Shown: positions 26,292 through 35,611, counted from the first letter of the stretch. The stretch: DNA of 64,000 bases from Siminovitchia thermophila (GCF_016909185.1 NZ_JAFBFH010000024.1:1-64000), one strand, 5' to 3'. Notes: a model not told the origin generated them from the letters alone. A program made the numbers and translations.

Positions 26292-27156
26292 ATGGTCACA
26301 TACAATAAACGAATATTAAAATTAGCAATTTGATAGATCTGATGTTCCAAGATTAATCGAGCTGTCTGCATCAGTTGGATGGGATTATGTTGAAAAAGAA
26401 ATTGGAACTTTCTGTCATCAGGTAAAATATTTGGACATAAAAATGCCGAGGGGGAAATTGTGTCTAGTGCCGCAATCATCCCTTATGATACTTTTTTAGC
26501 TTCCATTGGTATGGTTATCGTAAAGATTTTAGAGGTATGGGAATAGGGAAAAGGCTACTAAGAAATGTATAGAAAGTGTTTCTAAGGGAACTGTCATTAT
26601 ACTCATTGCAACAGAAGAAGGAAAACCCCTGTATGAAAAAATGGGCTTCAATACTGTTGATTTTGTTCATAAATATATATGTGATCATTATATAGCTAAC
26701 ACTAAACCGTTGAATAACAGTGAGATTATCATTGAAGAGTTTAGTGAAGTTGATATTGATGAATTACTTAAGCTTGGTGAAAACGCTTTCAGAGACAAAA
26801 GAAGTCGTTTTCTTATGGCTCGAATAAAACAATCTGAAAAATGCTTGGTTGTTAAAGATAATAATGGCTTAATTGTGGGATATGGACTTTCCATTTCCGG
26901 ATCAATAAATCTCATATTGGGTCCCATTGTAGCGCCAGACTACCAAACAGCAATAATTTTAATAGATAAATTATCTTCAAAGCATCAAGGAAAATTAAGA
27001 ATTGATGTGCCATCAGGTAATAATGAGTTTATGATGTTATTGGAAAAAAATGGATTTGTTAATGTAAATCAACCTCTTATAATGGTCATGAATGCTGTTA
27101 ATATGCCTTCCAGAAACAATACCTTGTTCGGAATTGCCGCCCAAGTTTTTGGGTAA
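26292..27156 (+). pseudogene. Two-domain GNAT acetyltransferase, N-terminal half frameshifted
   Basis: ATG at 26292 follows GGAGAAATCATA. Read across frames, the first half gives a normal GNAT domain: LIELSASVGWDYVEKEIG, SSAAIIPYDTFLASIGMV, DFRGMGIGKRLL (acetyl-CoA loop) and LIATEEGKPLYEKMGF. It carries at least three frame changes and in-frame stops. The second half (from 26641) is open for 171 codons, with a second GNAT-like domain (LGPIVAPDYQTAIIL, LLEKNGFVNV). The intact protein would be about 285 residues. Confidence 0.75.
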
Positions 27157-27224
27157 TTTGTAAAAACATCGACTTGAAAATAATATGCAGATCTTTAAAA
27201 ATCTTCATAATAAGCAGACATCAT

Positions 27225-27258
27225 GGCACCCTCCTTTTTAAATAAATGGGGAGGGTGC
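27225..27258. terminator. Hairpin between pseudogene and ABC exporter
   Basis: GGCACCCTCC (27225-27234) pairs with GGAGGGTGCC (27249-27258). T-rich flanks are weak, so function as a terminator is only likely. Confidence 0.5.
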
Positions 27259-27327
27259 CCCCTTGGATTTTGCCAAACTTTTTTTTAAGCCTCGTTCGTT
27301 ACACCCTGGAATTGAAAATAATTTACA

Positions 27328-29037
27328 TTACATCTGGACACGGTTCAGACTAGCAAAAATACCTCCCCTATCCAATAGTTCATCGTGACTCCCTTGTTCA
27401 GCGATTCCGTCTTCTGTCACGACGACGATCCGATCAGCGTTTCGGATCGTTGCCAAGCGATGAGCGATTACGAGAGTAGTGCGATCTTTAGCGAGCTCGG
27501 CGAGCGCTTTTTGAATCATCATTTCTGTTGCGGTATCAAGAGCCGACGTCGCCTCATCCAAAATCAAGATTGGCGGATTTTTCAAAAACATCCGCGCAAT
27601 CGCAATCCGTTGTTTTTGTCCGCCGGACAACTTGAGCCCCCTCTCTCCCACTTCTGTTTCGTACCCGGCGGGAAGGGAATCAATAAAACTTTCAAGATGA
27701 GCACGCCTCGCCGCTTCTCTGACTTCTGCATCTGTTGCATCAAGCCGGCTGTAGGCAATATTTTCCCGGATTGTTCCGGTAAACAAAAACACATCCTGCT
27801 GAACAATGCCAATCTGCGAGCGGAGCGATCGTTTTGTCATTCTTCGTATATCTACGCCATCGATCGAGATGGTTCCCTTATTAACATCATAAAAACGTGG
27901 AATAAGTGAACAGATCGTTGTCTTTCCTGCTCCTGAAGGCCCAACAAAAGCAATTGTTTCTCCGGCTTCAATCTTCAAGTTGATTCCTTCCAGCACGGTT
28001 TGGCCTTTTTCATAACCGAAGGTGACATTTTTAAACTCGATATTTCCCCGTAATGCAGGTACTCCAATGGCGTCTTTTTCATCCACAACATCTGGCTCTT
28101 GGTCAACCAGCTCCGTAAAACGTTTAAAGCCAGCCATGCCTTTTGGATAAAGTTCCAGTAAAGCACTGATTTTATCAATTGGTTTAAACAGTACGTTTAC
28201 ATAGAGAACAAAACCGACAAGTTCCCCATATGACAGGCTGCCGTTGAAGCTTAACCACGCCCCGAACACGAGCACCATAAGAACCACAAACCTCGTTGTC
28301 ATATACATCCCCGAAGAACTATACGACATGACCCGATAGGCACCAAGCTTTGCCCGCCGAAAGTTCCGGTTGTTTTTCGTAAACCTCTGTATCTCATACT
28401 CTTCATTTGTAAACGATTGAACAACTCTTGCCCCGGACACACTGTCCTCCACCCTGGCATTCACATCTGCGATCTCGCTATACATTTGCTTCCATGCGCG
28501 ATTCATTCGAATATTGCAAAAAGTGATTAACCAAATCAACAGCGGCATCGCGAAAATGGTAACGAGTGCCAGTTGAACATGAATGGTCAGCATAATCCAA
28601 AATGCCCCGACAAACGTCATTATCGCAATAAACAAGTCCTCTGGACCATGATGCGCCAATTCGCCAATGTCAAACAAGTCGTTCGTGATTCGGCTCATAA
28701 TATGCCCTGTTTTGTGATTATCAAAAAATCGAAATGATTGCTTTTGGACATGCTCAAACAACTGTTGCCGCATATCTGTTTCGATATTGATTCCAAGCAT
28801 ATGTCCCCAGTAATTGACAATATACTGTAAAAAGGTGCTGAGGACGTAGAGCAGCGCCAAAGCGATACTGACAGCGACAATCATTGACCAGTCACCGGCA
28901 GGAAGCAGTGTATCAATAAACCATTGTACCGCTAAAGGGAACGCGAGCTCCAGTACGGCCACGACCACCGCACAACTGAAATCAAGAATAAATAATTTTC
29001 TATGGGGGAGATAATAGACAAAAAAACGACGAACCAT
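27328..29037 (-). CDS. ABC exporter (membrane plus ATPase), next to the TOMM cluster
   Basis: 569-residue half exporter: six membrane helices (about 1-300) and an ATPase with GPSGAGKT, LSGGQKQR and ILILDEATSALD, all catalytic residues present. It should work as a homodimer. The ATG at 29037 follows GGGAG by 8 bases. It has its own promoter (29072-29100), so it need not be co-transcribed with the peptide-modification genes about 400 bases upstream, though strand and position make it a candidate exporter for the modified peptide. No N-terminal C39 peptidase domain is present, so it would not cut a leader itself. Confidence 0.85.
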   Translation of the reverse strand: MVRRFFVYYLPHRKLFILDFSCAVVVAVLELAFPLAVQWFIDTLLPAGDWSMIVAVSIALALLYVLSTFLQYIVNYWGHMLGINIETDMRQQLFEHVQKQSFRFFDNHKTGHIMSRITNDLFDIGELAHHGPEDLFIAIMTFVGAFWIMLTIHVQLALVTIFAMPLLIWLITFCNIRMNRAWKQMYSEIADVNARVEDSVSGARVVQSFTNEEYEIQRFTKNNRNFRRAKLGAYRVMSYSSSGMYMTTRFVVLMVLVFGAWLSFNGSLSYGELVGFVLYVNVLFKPIDKISALLELYPKGMAGFKRFTELVDQEPDVVDEKDAIGVPALRGNIEFKNVTFGYEKGQTVLEGINLKIEAGETIAFVGPSGAGKTTICSLIPRFYDVNKGTISIDGVDIRRMTKRSLRSQIGIVQQDVFLFTGTIRENIAYSRLDATDAEVREAARRAHLESFIDSLPAGYETEVGERGLKLSGGQKQRIAIARMFLKNPPILILDEATSALDTATEMMIQKALAELAKDRTTLVIAHRLATIRNADRIVVVTEDGIAEQGSHDELLDRGGIFASLNRVQM

Positions 29038-29071
29038 TTCCAACGCTCCCTAAAAGCCAACATTAATGTAG

Positions 29072-29100
29072 ATTATATGGACAGGAATTTTATAATGCAA
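29072..29100 (-). promoter_or_regulatory. Promoter of the ABC exporter
   Basis: TTGCAT (29100-29095) and TATAAT (29077-29072) with a 17-base spacer, about 35 bases before the start codon. Confidence 0.75.
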
Positions 29101-29194
29101 GGAATTTTTATTGTTTTTTATTCGTGACAAATAAAAAACACCCAGGTAGCACTTGAGGGCATTTGAACATCTTTTGGAACTTGACTCTTTTAAA

Positions 29195-29299
29195 CTACAC
29201 ACCGACACTGGGCGCACTAAAATAAGAGTCAATGAAAAAATCATCAACTCTTTTTTCATCATACTCGCTCTTCATCAAATCACTAATAGATTCTTCCAT
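29195..29299 (-). CDS. Candidate small peptide gene
   Basis: 34-codon frame beginning MEESISDLMKSEYDEKR and ending SYFSAPSVGV. It has an acidic, leader-like first part and a short hydrophobic/small-residue end, which resembles peptide precursors. The ribosome site (AAAAGAAAA) is weak. Its 3' end lies inside an inverted repeat TTGACTCTT/AAGAGTCAA (29181-29189 and 29224-29232). A longer frame on the same strand (29050-29262) in another register has no better support. Confidence 0.3.
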   Translation of the reverse strand: MEESISDLMKSEYDEKRVDDFFIDSYFSAPSVGV

Positions 29300-29439
29300 G
29301 CATTTTCTTTTTATTATGAACGGAATAATAAATGGTTTATATTTTTAAGAACGTTATATACATGCTATCTATTTCTCAGCCAATATTCATTGCAAGTTAT
29401 AAATTGTAGCAAAATCCAAGTTTTTCATTCTTGTCTTCC

Positions 29440-31005
29440 CTAACTATGCAGATTTCCCCTTAACCAAGGTCGCTGTCGATACGGGCCAATCGGGATTTGA
29501 ATGAGGCTGGTTTTTCCTTGTATGTTGTAAATCTCATCACACAATTTCGGATCAAATCCCAGAAGTGGATGTCCCCCCATGTCGAGTGCCGATGCTGCCA
29601 ATAGTATTCGTTGTACAAGCATGCCCGCTTCCATTTGTTGGATACGATATCCTCTGTACCCCAGTTCCGTTTTGAAGTAATCTTTGCTCCCTCCTACATG
29701 CAGGCAGAGCGGTATCTGAAACATATTTACATTACTTCCCGACAATCCGGATTGTAACAGTAATCGAAAATCTCCAGATTGTATCCGGCGTAATGCGTGA
29801 GCTGAGCGGTCATAACGATAAGCACCATCCGGAATACCCTCGATATGATACAAGCAACAGTAAAGTGAGACGCGTGGCTCATGCTCTTTTTGATCAAGTC
29901 CATCCAAATCATTTCTGTATGAAAAAGAATCCATTGCCTCCTTCAGCAAAGTAGCCAACTGCAACTGACTTACCTTTCCGAAAACGAAATCTATATCTGG
30001 TGAAAATCGCTTTCTGCAGACTTCCGCTAAATCATATGACATTCGCTTCACGTGGGGCAAAACAACCGCTTCACCTTCACATTCAAAATTTCCCTCAACT
30101 TTGATTTGCCGAAACGATCTAGTTGTTTCCATCATGGATGCTTCATTCATTTTGGTTAACGCCTGATACTCTAAAACACTTCGGGACTGTGCATCGTGAA
30201 CAGGTTGAATCGCCGGCAACTCTTGACACAAGTCAGTGCTGGTGAAAGCTGCGTCTGTGTCGCTCTCATCCGTAAAGTTGCTTGTTGGCTCAACTGATAG
30301 CGGGATAACCGCATAAACGCTCTCCTCCTGTTCAGAAAGCCCAAGCAGGTGGTTGATGGCTCGATCAAGAAACTGAAAGTATACCCCAGAAGCGAGGCCA
30401 AAGCGCTTTGCCACTTCCAGTAACTGTCCAATCAACACACCGGCATCCAATCCTTGCAGACGATAGGAAAAATCATTGTACTTAAAGTAATTTTTCCAAA
30501 ACATTGTCGACACAAAAACAGTACCAAAACAATCGGATATATGACATCGATTACAAAGAGCGCGCGATATATATGAATCGAAGTTTCCTTCCCGCAGTAA
30601 CACCAATCGGTGATGTGCCACATCATAATGGTAAACACCCGCAGGAACATTCTCCAACTTTAGATAAATATACAATTCATTGGGATACAATGCGCCACCG
30701 GAAGGTACAAAACGCCTATGCGACTGCATGAAATCCATTTCGGCATCCAAGGAATTAACCGATTCGCAAAATTGAGTAATACCAAAGACATACCAAAGAA
30801 AATGACCGATTCCATATAAGTCAAGCTTTGAAAATGCTTCTCTGCCTTCAAGCGTCAGCGGCACTTCCAATGAAAGCGGAATCGTAGGCAAACCAAGGTA
30901 GAGCTTATACGAAAGCGGCGCATCGTCCCAATCTACTTCCCATTCTGCCGGAACTGCCTTATCAATGTTAAAATGGAGATTGTATAAAAATTCCTCTAAA
31001 CTCAT
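29440..31005 (-). CDS. SagB-type azoline dehydrogenase, two nitroreductase-like domains
   Basis: 521 residues in two related halves. The first (about residues 15-250) contains HRRFVPSGGALYPNELYIYL, GVYHYDVAHHRLVLL and QGLDAGVLIGQLLEVA. The second (about 310-520) contains FGKVSQLQLATLLKEA, YHIEGIPDGAYRYDRS and YRGYRIQQMEAGMLVQRIL. This is the SagB/TOMM dehydrogenase pattern: FMN-dependent oxidation of thiazolines/oxazolines to thiazoles/oxazoles on a precursor peptide. The ATG at 31005 lies 7 bases after GGAGG and 22 bases after the YcaO stop; the longer reading overlapping YcaO is unlikely. The duplicated layout is larger than stand-alone SagB. Confidence 0.85.
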   Translation of the reverse strand: MSLEEFLYNLHFNIDKAVPAEWEVDWDDAPLSYKLYLGLPTIPLSLEVPLTLEGREAFSKLDLYGIGHFLWYVFGITQFCESVNSLDAEMDFMQSHRRFVPSGGALYPNELYIYLKLENVPAGVYHYDVAHHRLVLLREGNFDSYISRALCNRCHISDCFGTVFVSTMFWKNYFKYNDFSYRLQGLDAGVLIGQLLEVAKRFGLASGVYFQFLDRAINHLLGLSEQEESVYAVIPLSVEPTSNFTDESDTDAAFTSTDLCQELPAIQPVHDAQSRSVLEYQALTKMNEASMMETTRSFRQIKVEGNFECEGEAVVLPHVKRMSYDLAEVCRKRFSPDIDFVFGKVSQLQLATLLKEAMDSFSYRNDLDGLDQKEHEPRVSLYCCLYHIEGIPDGAYRYDRSAHALRRIQSGDFRLLLQSGLSGSNVNMFQIPLCLHVGGSKDYFKTELGYRGYRIQQMEAGMLVQRILLAASALDMGGHPLLGFDPKLCDEIYNIQGKTSLIQIPIGPYRQRPWLRGNLHS

Positions 31006-31027
31006 CCTCCTGCCTCCTAGCCATCGG

Positions 31028-32971
31028 TTACGGGAATGGATGTGGATATGGATTGAGTTGTTCCAATGTGAGCGGTTGTCTCTCATAACCGAGTTCCATT
31101 GGTACCTTGAGCACTCTATCCAGCCCTGTTAAGCGGGTAAGATGTTGCCCGAATGTCATCGGCAACATCCCTGGAATCAGTACTTTCACACAAAACAGTC
31201 CGTTTCGTCTGATTTCCGGTGTCGTTTGATCGACTACTATTACATCCAGGTTCAATCGGCTAAACACCTTAAGAACATCCCGCAGTTCATCAGTAAGATC
31301 TGCATGCCCTTCCCTGCATTTGAATTCATCTCCAAACGTTCGCAATGGACGATTATTTGCCAGCAAAAAATGCAAGCGTTCTTCCGCTTCCGGCAACCCA
31401 TACAACATGCCATGATCATCCATCTTCCGCACAAGGGAAGAGTTTTGCAACATTCGCATATACTCCTGCTTATTAGTCTCAAAATGCTCATCGAGTATTA
31501 GCATCATGCCAGCCAACTCATGAACCGCGCTCTTCGCAGCTCTTATCGGATCCAGATGAGCACCAGCAGCACTGATGATATTTAGCCCCTCTTTTTTTCT
31601 GTTTTTCGCCAACACCAAAACACTTGGAATTCCGTTTTCCATCGTTGAGTTAAAAAAATACAGATCATATCCACCCACTGTCCGCACACGTTCAATCATC
31701 AGCTTTAACTCTTGGTCATCAGTGGAGAAAGGGTCTATGCGCGGGAGTGTCAGCTCGGCATACCAAGTTATCAGAAACGAATCACGCTCAACGACTTCCA
31801 TAATACCGTAAAAAATGGCCTCCTCTAAACTTCCGCCTACTGCACATCCATTGGAAGTTTCATAGACAAAACCCCCTCCGCAGCCCAAGCTGTAATAAGC
31901 AAGCAACTCTGGAACCAAAATAGGTCGTTCGAGCAAAAATGAATAGCCCCACACCCAATTAATAGGTTGATCGGGATGAAATGCTTTAAAAGGAAAATCG
32001 GACTGTGCATACTGTTCTTGAGAGTGAACGCCTACTTTGATGGGATTGAGTGCCCGGTCTTCCAAATGACGAAAACTGTCATGAATGACTGTTCGTTTTC
32101 CAAGGGGAGACAGACCACAATGCCTCTCCAATCCTTCCAAAATAGCTGTGCACTCACTAATCATATATGAATGAGTCCTGCCAGCCACTCCTTCGTCCCC
32201 GCTGAACAATGGCAGATTGACACTTACATCGGCAAATGGCAGAACAAGCTCATACGTTTTAGCATTTAATAAACCAGTCCGATGATCGAGATAGTCTTTG
32301 ATTAGTACATTTTTCAGCTCATCCATCGAACGGCAGCGGTAACTGTCGCTATGGATCTTAAGACTGGGCTGCAGAGAAATGCTGGCCCCTGCAGGTGAAT
32401 CATTGGGTAAATGGCCGCAAAACGGGCATGATGGGTCGGGAAGAAACGAATGCCACGAACCCTTCAACGTTTTCAGATTCACTAAAAATAAGCGGCCTTC
32501 CGAGTAAGCCTGAGCGCCCTCCAATACTTTCCTTGCCTCCGCCTCAAGAAGGCAGGCCAGCTGTGATAGTCCCGTGCGCGATGCCCATGCGTCACGCGGC
32601 ACTTCTCCGTACGCTTCCAGTCCCTTCTCTATTTCCCACATTTCATTGCGGTCTCGCCCAGCCATAAAGCGTCGCTTATCGGCACAATTGGAACATCCTG
32701 GTGTACCAGGACGTACAAGCGGTCCAATCACACCCTCTCCAAATGAAACAAAGCCTCGCAGCCACGGGATCCCGCTTGTCCGCAACACTTCTTCCGCCTT
32801 TTTATGAATGGAAGGATGCCACATATCATGTAATACTAGAACAAGATCAGCTGTTTCCGGTACCCCCGCCTCAAGATTGATACGGCGAACTACTATGTCT
32901 TGAGCGCACAGTTCTTTTGACATAATGTCTGCAAGCAACCCTTCTCCTACAACCGCCACTACAGCACTCAT
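31028..32971 (-). CDS. Fused E1-like/YcaO azole cyclodehydratase
   Basis: 647 residues. The N-terminal part (1-190) is a reduced E1/ThiF-like leader-binding domain with the zinc cysteines in PGCSNC (Cys93, Cys96) and CPFC (Cys182, Cys185). The rest is YcaO: ETSNGCAVGGSLEEA (373-385) and EVVERD (392-397) form the ATP/Mg site. The protein ends NPYPHPFP, the proline-rich C-terminus needed for cyclodehydration in characterised YcaO enzymes. It converts cysteines (and perhaps Ser/Thr) of the precursor to azolines using ATP. Start and upstream stop overlap (ATGA), coupling it to the ThiF-like gene. Confidence 0.92.
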   Translation of the reverse strand: MSAVVAVVGEGLLADIMSKELCAQDIVVRRINLEAGVPETADLVLVLHDMWHPSIHKKAEEVLRTSGIPWLRGFVSFGEGVIGPLVRPGTPGCSNCADKRRFMAGRDRNEMWEIEKGLEAYGEVPRDAWASRTGLSQLACLLEAEARKVLEGAQAYSEGRLFLVNLKTLKGSWHSFLPDPSCPFCGHLPNDSPAGASISLQPSLKIHSDSYRCRSMDELKNVLIKDYLDHRTGLLNAKTYELVLPFADVSVNLPLFSGDEGVAGRTHSYMISECTAILEGLERHCGLSPLGKRTVIHDSFRHLEDRALNPIKVGVHSQEQYAQSDFPFKAFHPDQPINWVWGYSFLLERPILVPELLAYYSLGCGGGFVYETSNGCAVGGSLEEAIFYGIMEVVERDSFLITWYAELTLPRIDPFSTDDQELKLMIERVRTVGGYDLYFFNSTMENGIPSVLVLAKNRKKEGLNIISAAGAHLDPIRAAKSAVHELAGMMLILDEHFETNKQEYMRMLQNSSLVRKMDDHGMLYGLPEAEERLHFLLANNRPLRTFGDEFKCREGHADLTDELRDVLKVFSRLNLDVIVVDQTTPEIRRNGLFCVKVLIPGMLPMTFGQHLTRLTGLDRVLKVPMELGYERQPLTLEQLNPYPHPFP

Positions 32972-34929
32972 CGTGATCCCTCCTCCCGCAACAGCACACC
33001 AAATACGCCTGCGATTCCTTCTTTCAAAAATGGTTCCAAGGCCAAATCAAAGACTAAGAGCCTCTTGTTGTTACGCTCCAAAACTTGCATAGCGGAACGA
33101 ATATCTGGTCCAGTTATCTTTTCACAAGCCGGGATTTCAAGTCTTAAGGGAATCTTTTCTTCCATTAAGATGGACGAAGCCTTCAATGTTTTCAACGTGA
33201 GTGAAGCTTCTTTGTTTTGGGCCTTCATAAGCACTTGTTGTAAAGCTTTTCTTAATGCCATTGTGATATTCAAATCTACACTGCCAAACCAGTTGTCCTT
33301 CGTACCGACCCATACCAAAGGGAAACCGGCCACTTCCTCTCCTAAACCAATAATTGGCAGTCCCTGCATGGTAGCCAGTGACTCCAGATAAAACCGACAG
33401 CGTTCATCCTCTATCTTAGCCAACTGCAATCGGGTAAAAGTCATTTTCTTATGGAACCGCTGCTTGTTCAGTTCCTCATCTAAACACCTTTGCAATCCCC
33501 GGCAAACACCTTCAACAAACGTTTCACCCGCACCAACGCCAATGAATTCCTGTACTGCCGCGCTTTCCTCTACTTCGTGAAATGAAGGAGTCATATCAAG
33601 CAAATCGACTGCTTGCGACACATATGCTTCAATTCCGGCCAGACCAGCTTCCCTGCGTGCTTCCTCATGCGTCAGACCGGTACAAACGATTTCCGGCAAC
33701 ACCTCCGCAGGTCCCTCAGACAATATGTCGGCTACCTGAACCCGGCACTGAGCTAAAGGCAGTTGCTTCAAATCCCCCTCATCCCAAATATGGAAAATCC
33801 CGGATTCCTCTGATGTTAACTGATCGAAATAAAGAAGTAATTCATCCGGTTGAACATCTATGTCTGGTTTTCGTTCGCGACGCAATTCTAAATCTCTTAC
33901 CCATTCAGCAGATAAACGTCGGCCTGCCACCAACGGATGGGGAAAAAAAGAATACCAGTTCCCTTCCAATGTATTCAGATCAAGCAGGTAGAATTGGTTG
34001 TTCGGTTCAGTTCCGGCCACTCTTGTAATCTCTTTAAACAAATCAAACACCATTACATTAGCCAACATTGCGCATGCTGTAGCAGAGAAACCGGGAGCCT
34101 GCTGTTCGCCAGAAAATACAGTTCTATGCACGCGCCTCCACGCAGACTCCCAACACCCCTTAGAGTCCGGACGCACCAACGGACCTGCCAGTCCCACATG
34201 CTGTTGGCAAATAGCTGGGAAAAAAGTCTTCTTCTCTTCCCTGCAAATCGTATGAAGAACTCTCAATTCCTCTATATCTCCCTCTTGAGATACATACAAT
34301 ATGAAATCAAACGGTTGAACAACCTCTCGCCAAGCACTTATCCCCTCCTTCTGAAAGCGGATCTCTTCTACCTCCACTTCGCTGTCTGTTTTACGAGAGT
34401 GTGCCACAATCTCCTTCAATCGCTGTCTATTGGTCGGTACAGTATCCATCATTAACATTTGGAACTTTGGCAAACCGGATTGAAGCAACGAGGATACCAA
34501 CGAGACGAAAAAAGGACCAGAGCCGACTGCCAACACTTTGGACTGACGATAGGTTTGAAATCGGTTCGCACCAGAACCTCCCAGACTATCTAAAAACTCA
34601 ATTTGAGAAGCATATTCTTTAACAACCTGATCCATCAACTGATGCGGAAGATCTTGGCTCACATCCCGAACATATCCATTCCGGTACAGTACTTCAGCAA
34701 TTTCATAGATACGATCCCGGTATGAACCTGGTAATTCCTCCGTTAAATCTTCCAGCGTGTACTCACCGTTAAACATCGGCAATAACTTTTCAATCCACTG
34801 ATCGATTGCGCTTCCTTCCATGCGGAAAGAACTGACGTTATTTCGGAAATACACACTATTGTTTGAATCAGGGAGAAAAAACGTATCTCTTTTCACCTTC
34901 AAGCGCATATCAGGGGTCACATTTGGCAT
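32968..34929 (-). CDS. TOMM maturation protein, ocin-ThiF-like
   Basis: About 653 residues. An N-terminal winged-helix-like part (LPMFNGEYTLEDLTEELPG) is followed by a ThiF-like Rossmann region (SKVLAVGSGPFFVSLVSSLL) and GLAGPLVRPDSKGCWE, parallel to the E1-like domain of the YcaO protein but without CxxC zinc pairs. Such proteins occur in heterocycloanthracin-type clusters, where they bring the precursor leader to the cyclodehydratase. The ATG at 34929 follows AAGGAGG by 6 bases. A longer reading to 34968 lacks a ribosome site. Confidence 0.85.
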   Translation of the reverse strand: MPNVTPDMRLKVKRDTFFLPDSNNSVYFRNNVSSFRMEGSAIDQWIEKLLPMFNGEYTLEDLTEELPGSYRDRIYEIAEVLYRNGYVRDVSQDLPHQLMDQVVKEYASQIEFLDSLGGSGANRFQTYRQSKVLAVGSGPFFVSLVSSLLQSGLPKFQMLMMDTVPTNRQRLKEIVAHSRKTDSEVEVEEIRFQKEGISAWREVVQPFDFILYVSQEGDIEELRVLHTICREEKKTFFPAICQQHVGLAGPLVRPDSKGCWESAWRRVHRTVFSGEQQAPGFSATACAMLANVMVFDLFKEITRVAGTEPNNQFYLLDLNTLEGNWYSFFPHPLVAGRRLSAEWVRDLELRRERKPDIDVQPDELLLYFDQLTSEESGIFHIWDEGDLKQLPLAQCRVQVADILSEGPAEVLPEIVCTGLTHEEARREAGLAGIEAYVSQAVDLLDMTPSFHEVEESAAVQEFIGVGAGETFVEGVCRGLQRCLDEELNKQRFHKKMTFTRLQLAKIEDERCRFYLESLATMQGLPIIGLGEEVAGFPLVWVGTKDNWFGSVDLNITMALRKALQQVLMKAQNKEASLTLKTLKASSILMEEKIPLRLEIPACEKITGPDIRSAMQVLERNNKRLLVFDLALEPFLKEGIAGVFGVLLREEGSR

Positions 34930-35011
34930 TCCGCTCCTCCTTACCCTTAACTGAATCATCATTATCAATATAATGTTATGTAAAGGAACTTGTTTCTTAT
35001 GTTAATCTTTT

Positions 35012-35044
35012 AAAAAAAAGTCCCCGCACAACTTATACAGGGAC
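35012..35044 (-). terminator. Terminator after the TOMM precursor
   Basis: GTCCC (35044-35040) and GGGAC (35024-35020) with additional G/C pairing, followed by eight T (35019-35012). It lies between the precursor gene and its modification genes, so partial read-through would make the precursor mRNA more abundant. Confidence 0.8.
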
Positions 35045-35058
35045 CTTTGGTATTTTTT

Positions 35059-35346
35059 TTAACCACCGCATCGACCACCGCAACGGCCGCCGCATCGACC
35101 GCCACAACGACCACCACAGCCGCCACCACAACTATAGCAACGGTAACAACTAAAACAACTATAGCAGTTAGAACAATTGAAACAATTAAAACAACTATAA
35201 CATCGAAAACAACCGCCATAGCCGCCAAAAACGCCGAATTGTCGAGAGGAATCCAAATTGTACTGGCTATAGTCCCAAGGAATTGCCTCACTTGCTTGGA
35301 AATCACCCACATTTAACATTTGTAGTTCGTTTTGGAAATCGTTCAT
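35059..35346 (-). CDS. Heterocycloanthracin/sonorensin-type TOMM precursor peptide
   Basis: 95 residues. Leader of about 38 residues beginning MNDFQNELQMLNVGDFQ, matching the heterocycloanthracin leader pattern (M-N-x-F-Q-x-E-L-Q). After FGVFGGYGG comes a core with 15 cysteines: first nine consecutive triplets Cys-X-X with X from Phe, Tyr, Arg, Ser and Asn, then a C-terminal array CGGG and CGGR repeats ending CGG. The cysteines are the expected sites of thiazole formation. The ATG follows GGAGG. Repeats make long spurious frames on the opposite strand. Product is probably an antibacterial peptide. Confidence 0.92.
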   Translation of the reverse strand: MNDFQNELQMLNVGDFQASEAIPWDYSQYNLDSSRQFGVFGGYGGCFRCYSCFNCFNCSNCYSCFSCYRCYSCGGGCGGRCGGRCGGRCGGRCGG

Positions 35347-35573
35347 TTTTGCCGCCTCCGAAAATGTAATGAAAAGATCTTCCAGAAGTATGGAAAGGTG
35401 AACAAAACCAAATGGAATTACAAATGTGTAACTGCTGATTTTAAGTCCACCTGTACTTCAATACTCACAAATTATGAACGATGGGTGGGTATTGTTACTG
35501 ATTCCAATGCCTATTTTTTATGAGTATTCGTACAACTGTTCATATAGCAAGAAGATCAATCATCAGCTCTAAA

Positions 35574-35611
35574 GGCGGCTGAGCAAACACTCGAATCAGC
35601 TGTCAGCCGCC
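35574..35611 (-). terminator. Terminator of the S8 protease gene
   Basis: GGCGGCTGA (35611-35603) pairs with TCAGCCGCC (35582-35574), followed by TTTAG. The stem includes the protease stop codon. Confidence 0.65.

Noticed and set aside
29050-29262. 70-codon frame beginning MMKKELMIFSLTLILV as a secreted peptide
   Set aside because: It runs through the exporter promoter and an inverted repeat, and its C-terminal half is not protein-like. The frame at 29195-29299 fits somewhat better.
33582-34455. Long plus-strand frames across the ThiF-like gene
   Set aside because: They are antisense shadows of a coding region supported by domain pattern, ribosome site and overlaps.
35047-35316. Plus-strand frames of 89 codons and the third minus-strand frame across the TOMM precursor
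   Set aside because: They are low-complexity translations (Thr/Ala or Val runs) of the repetitive cysteine codons in the wrong frame. The heterocycloanthracin-type leader identifies the right frame.
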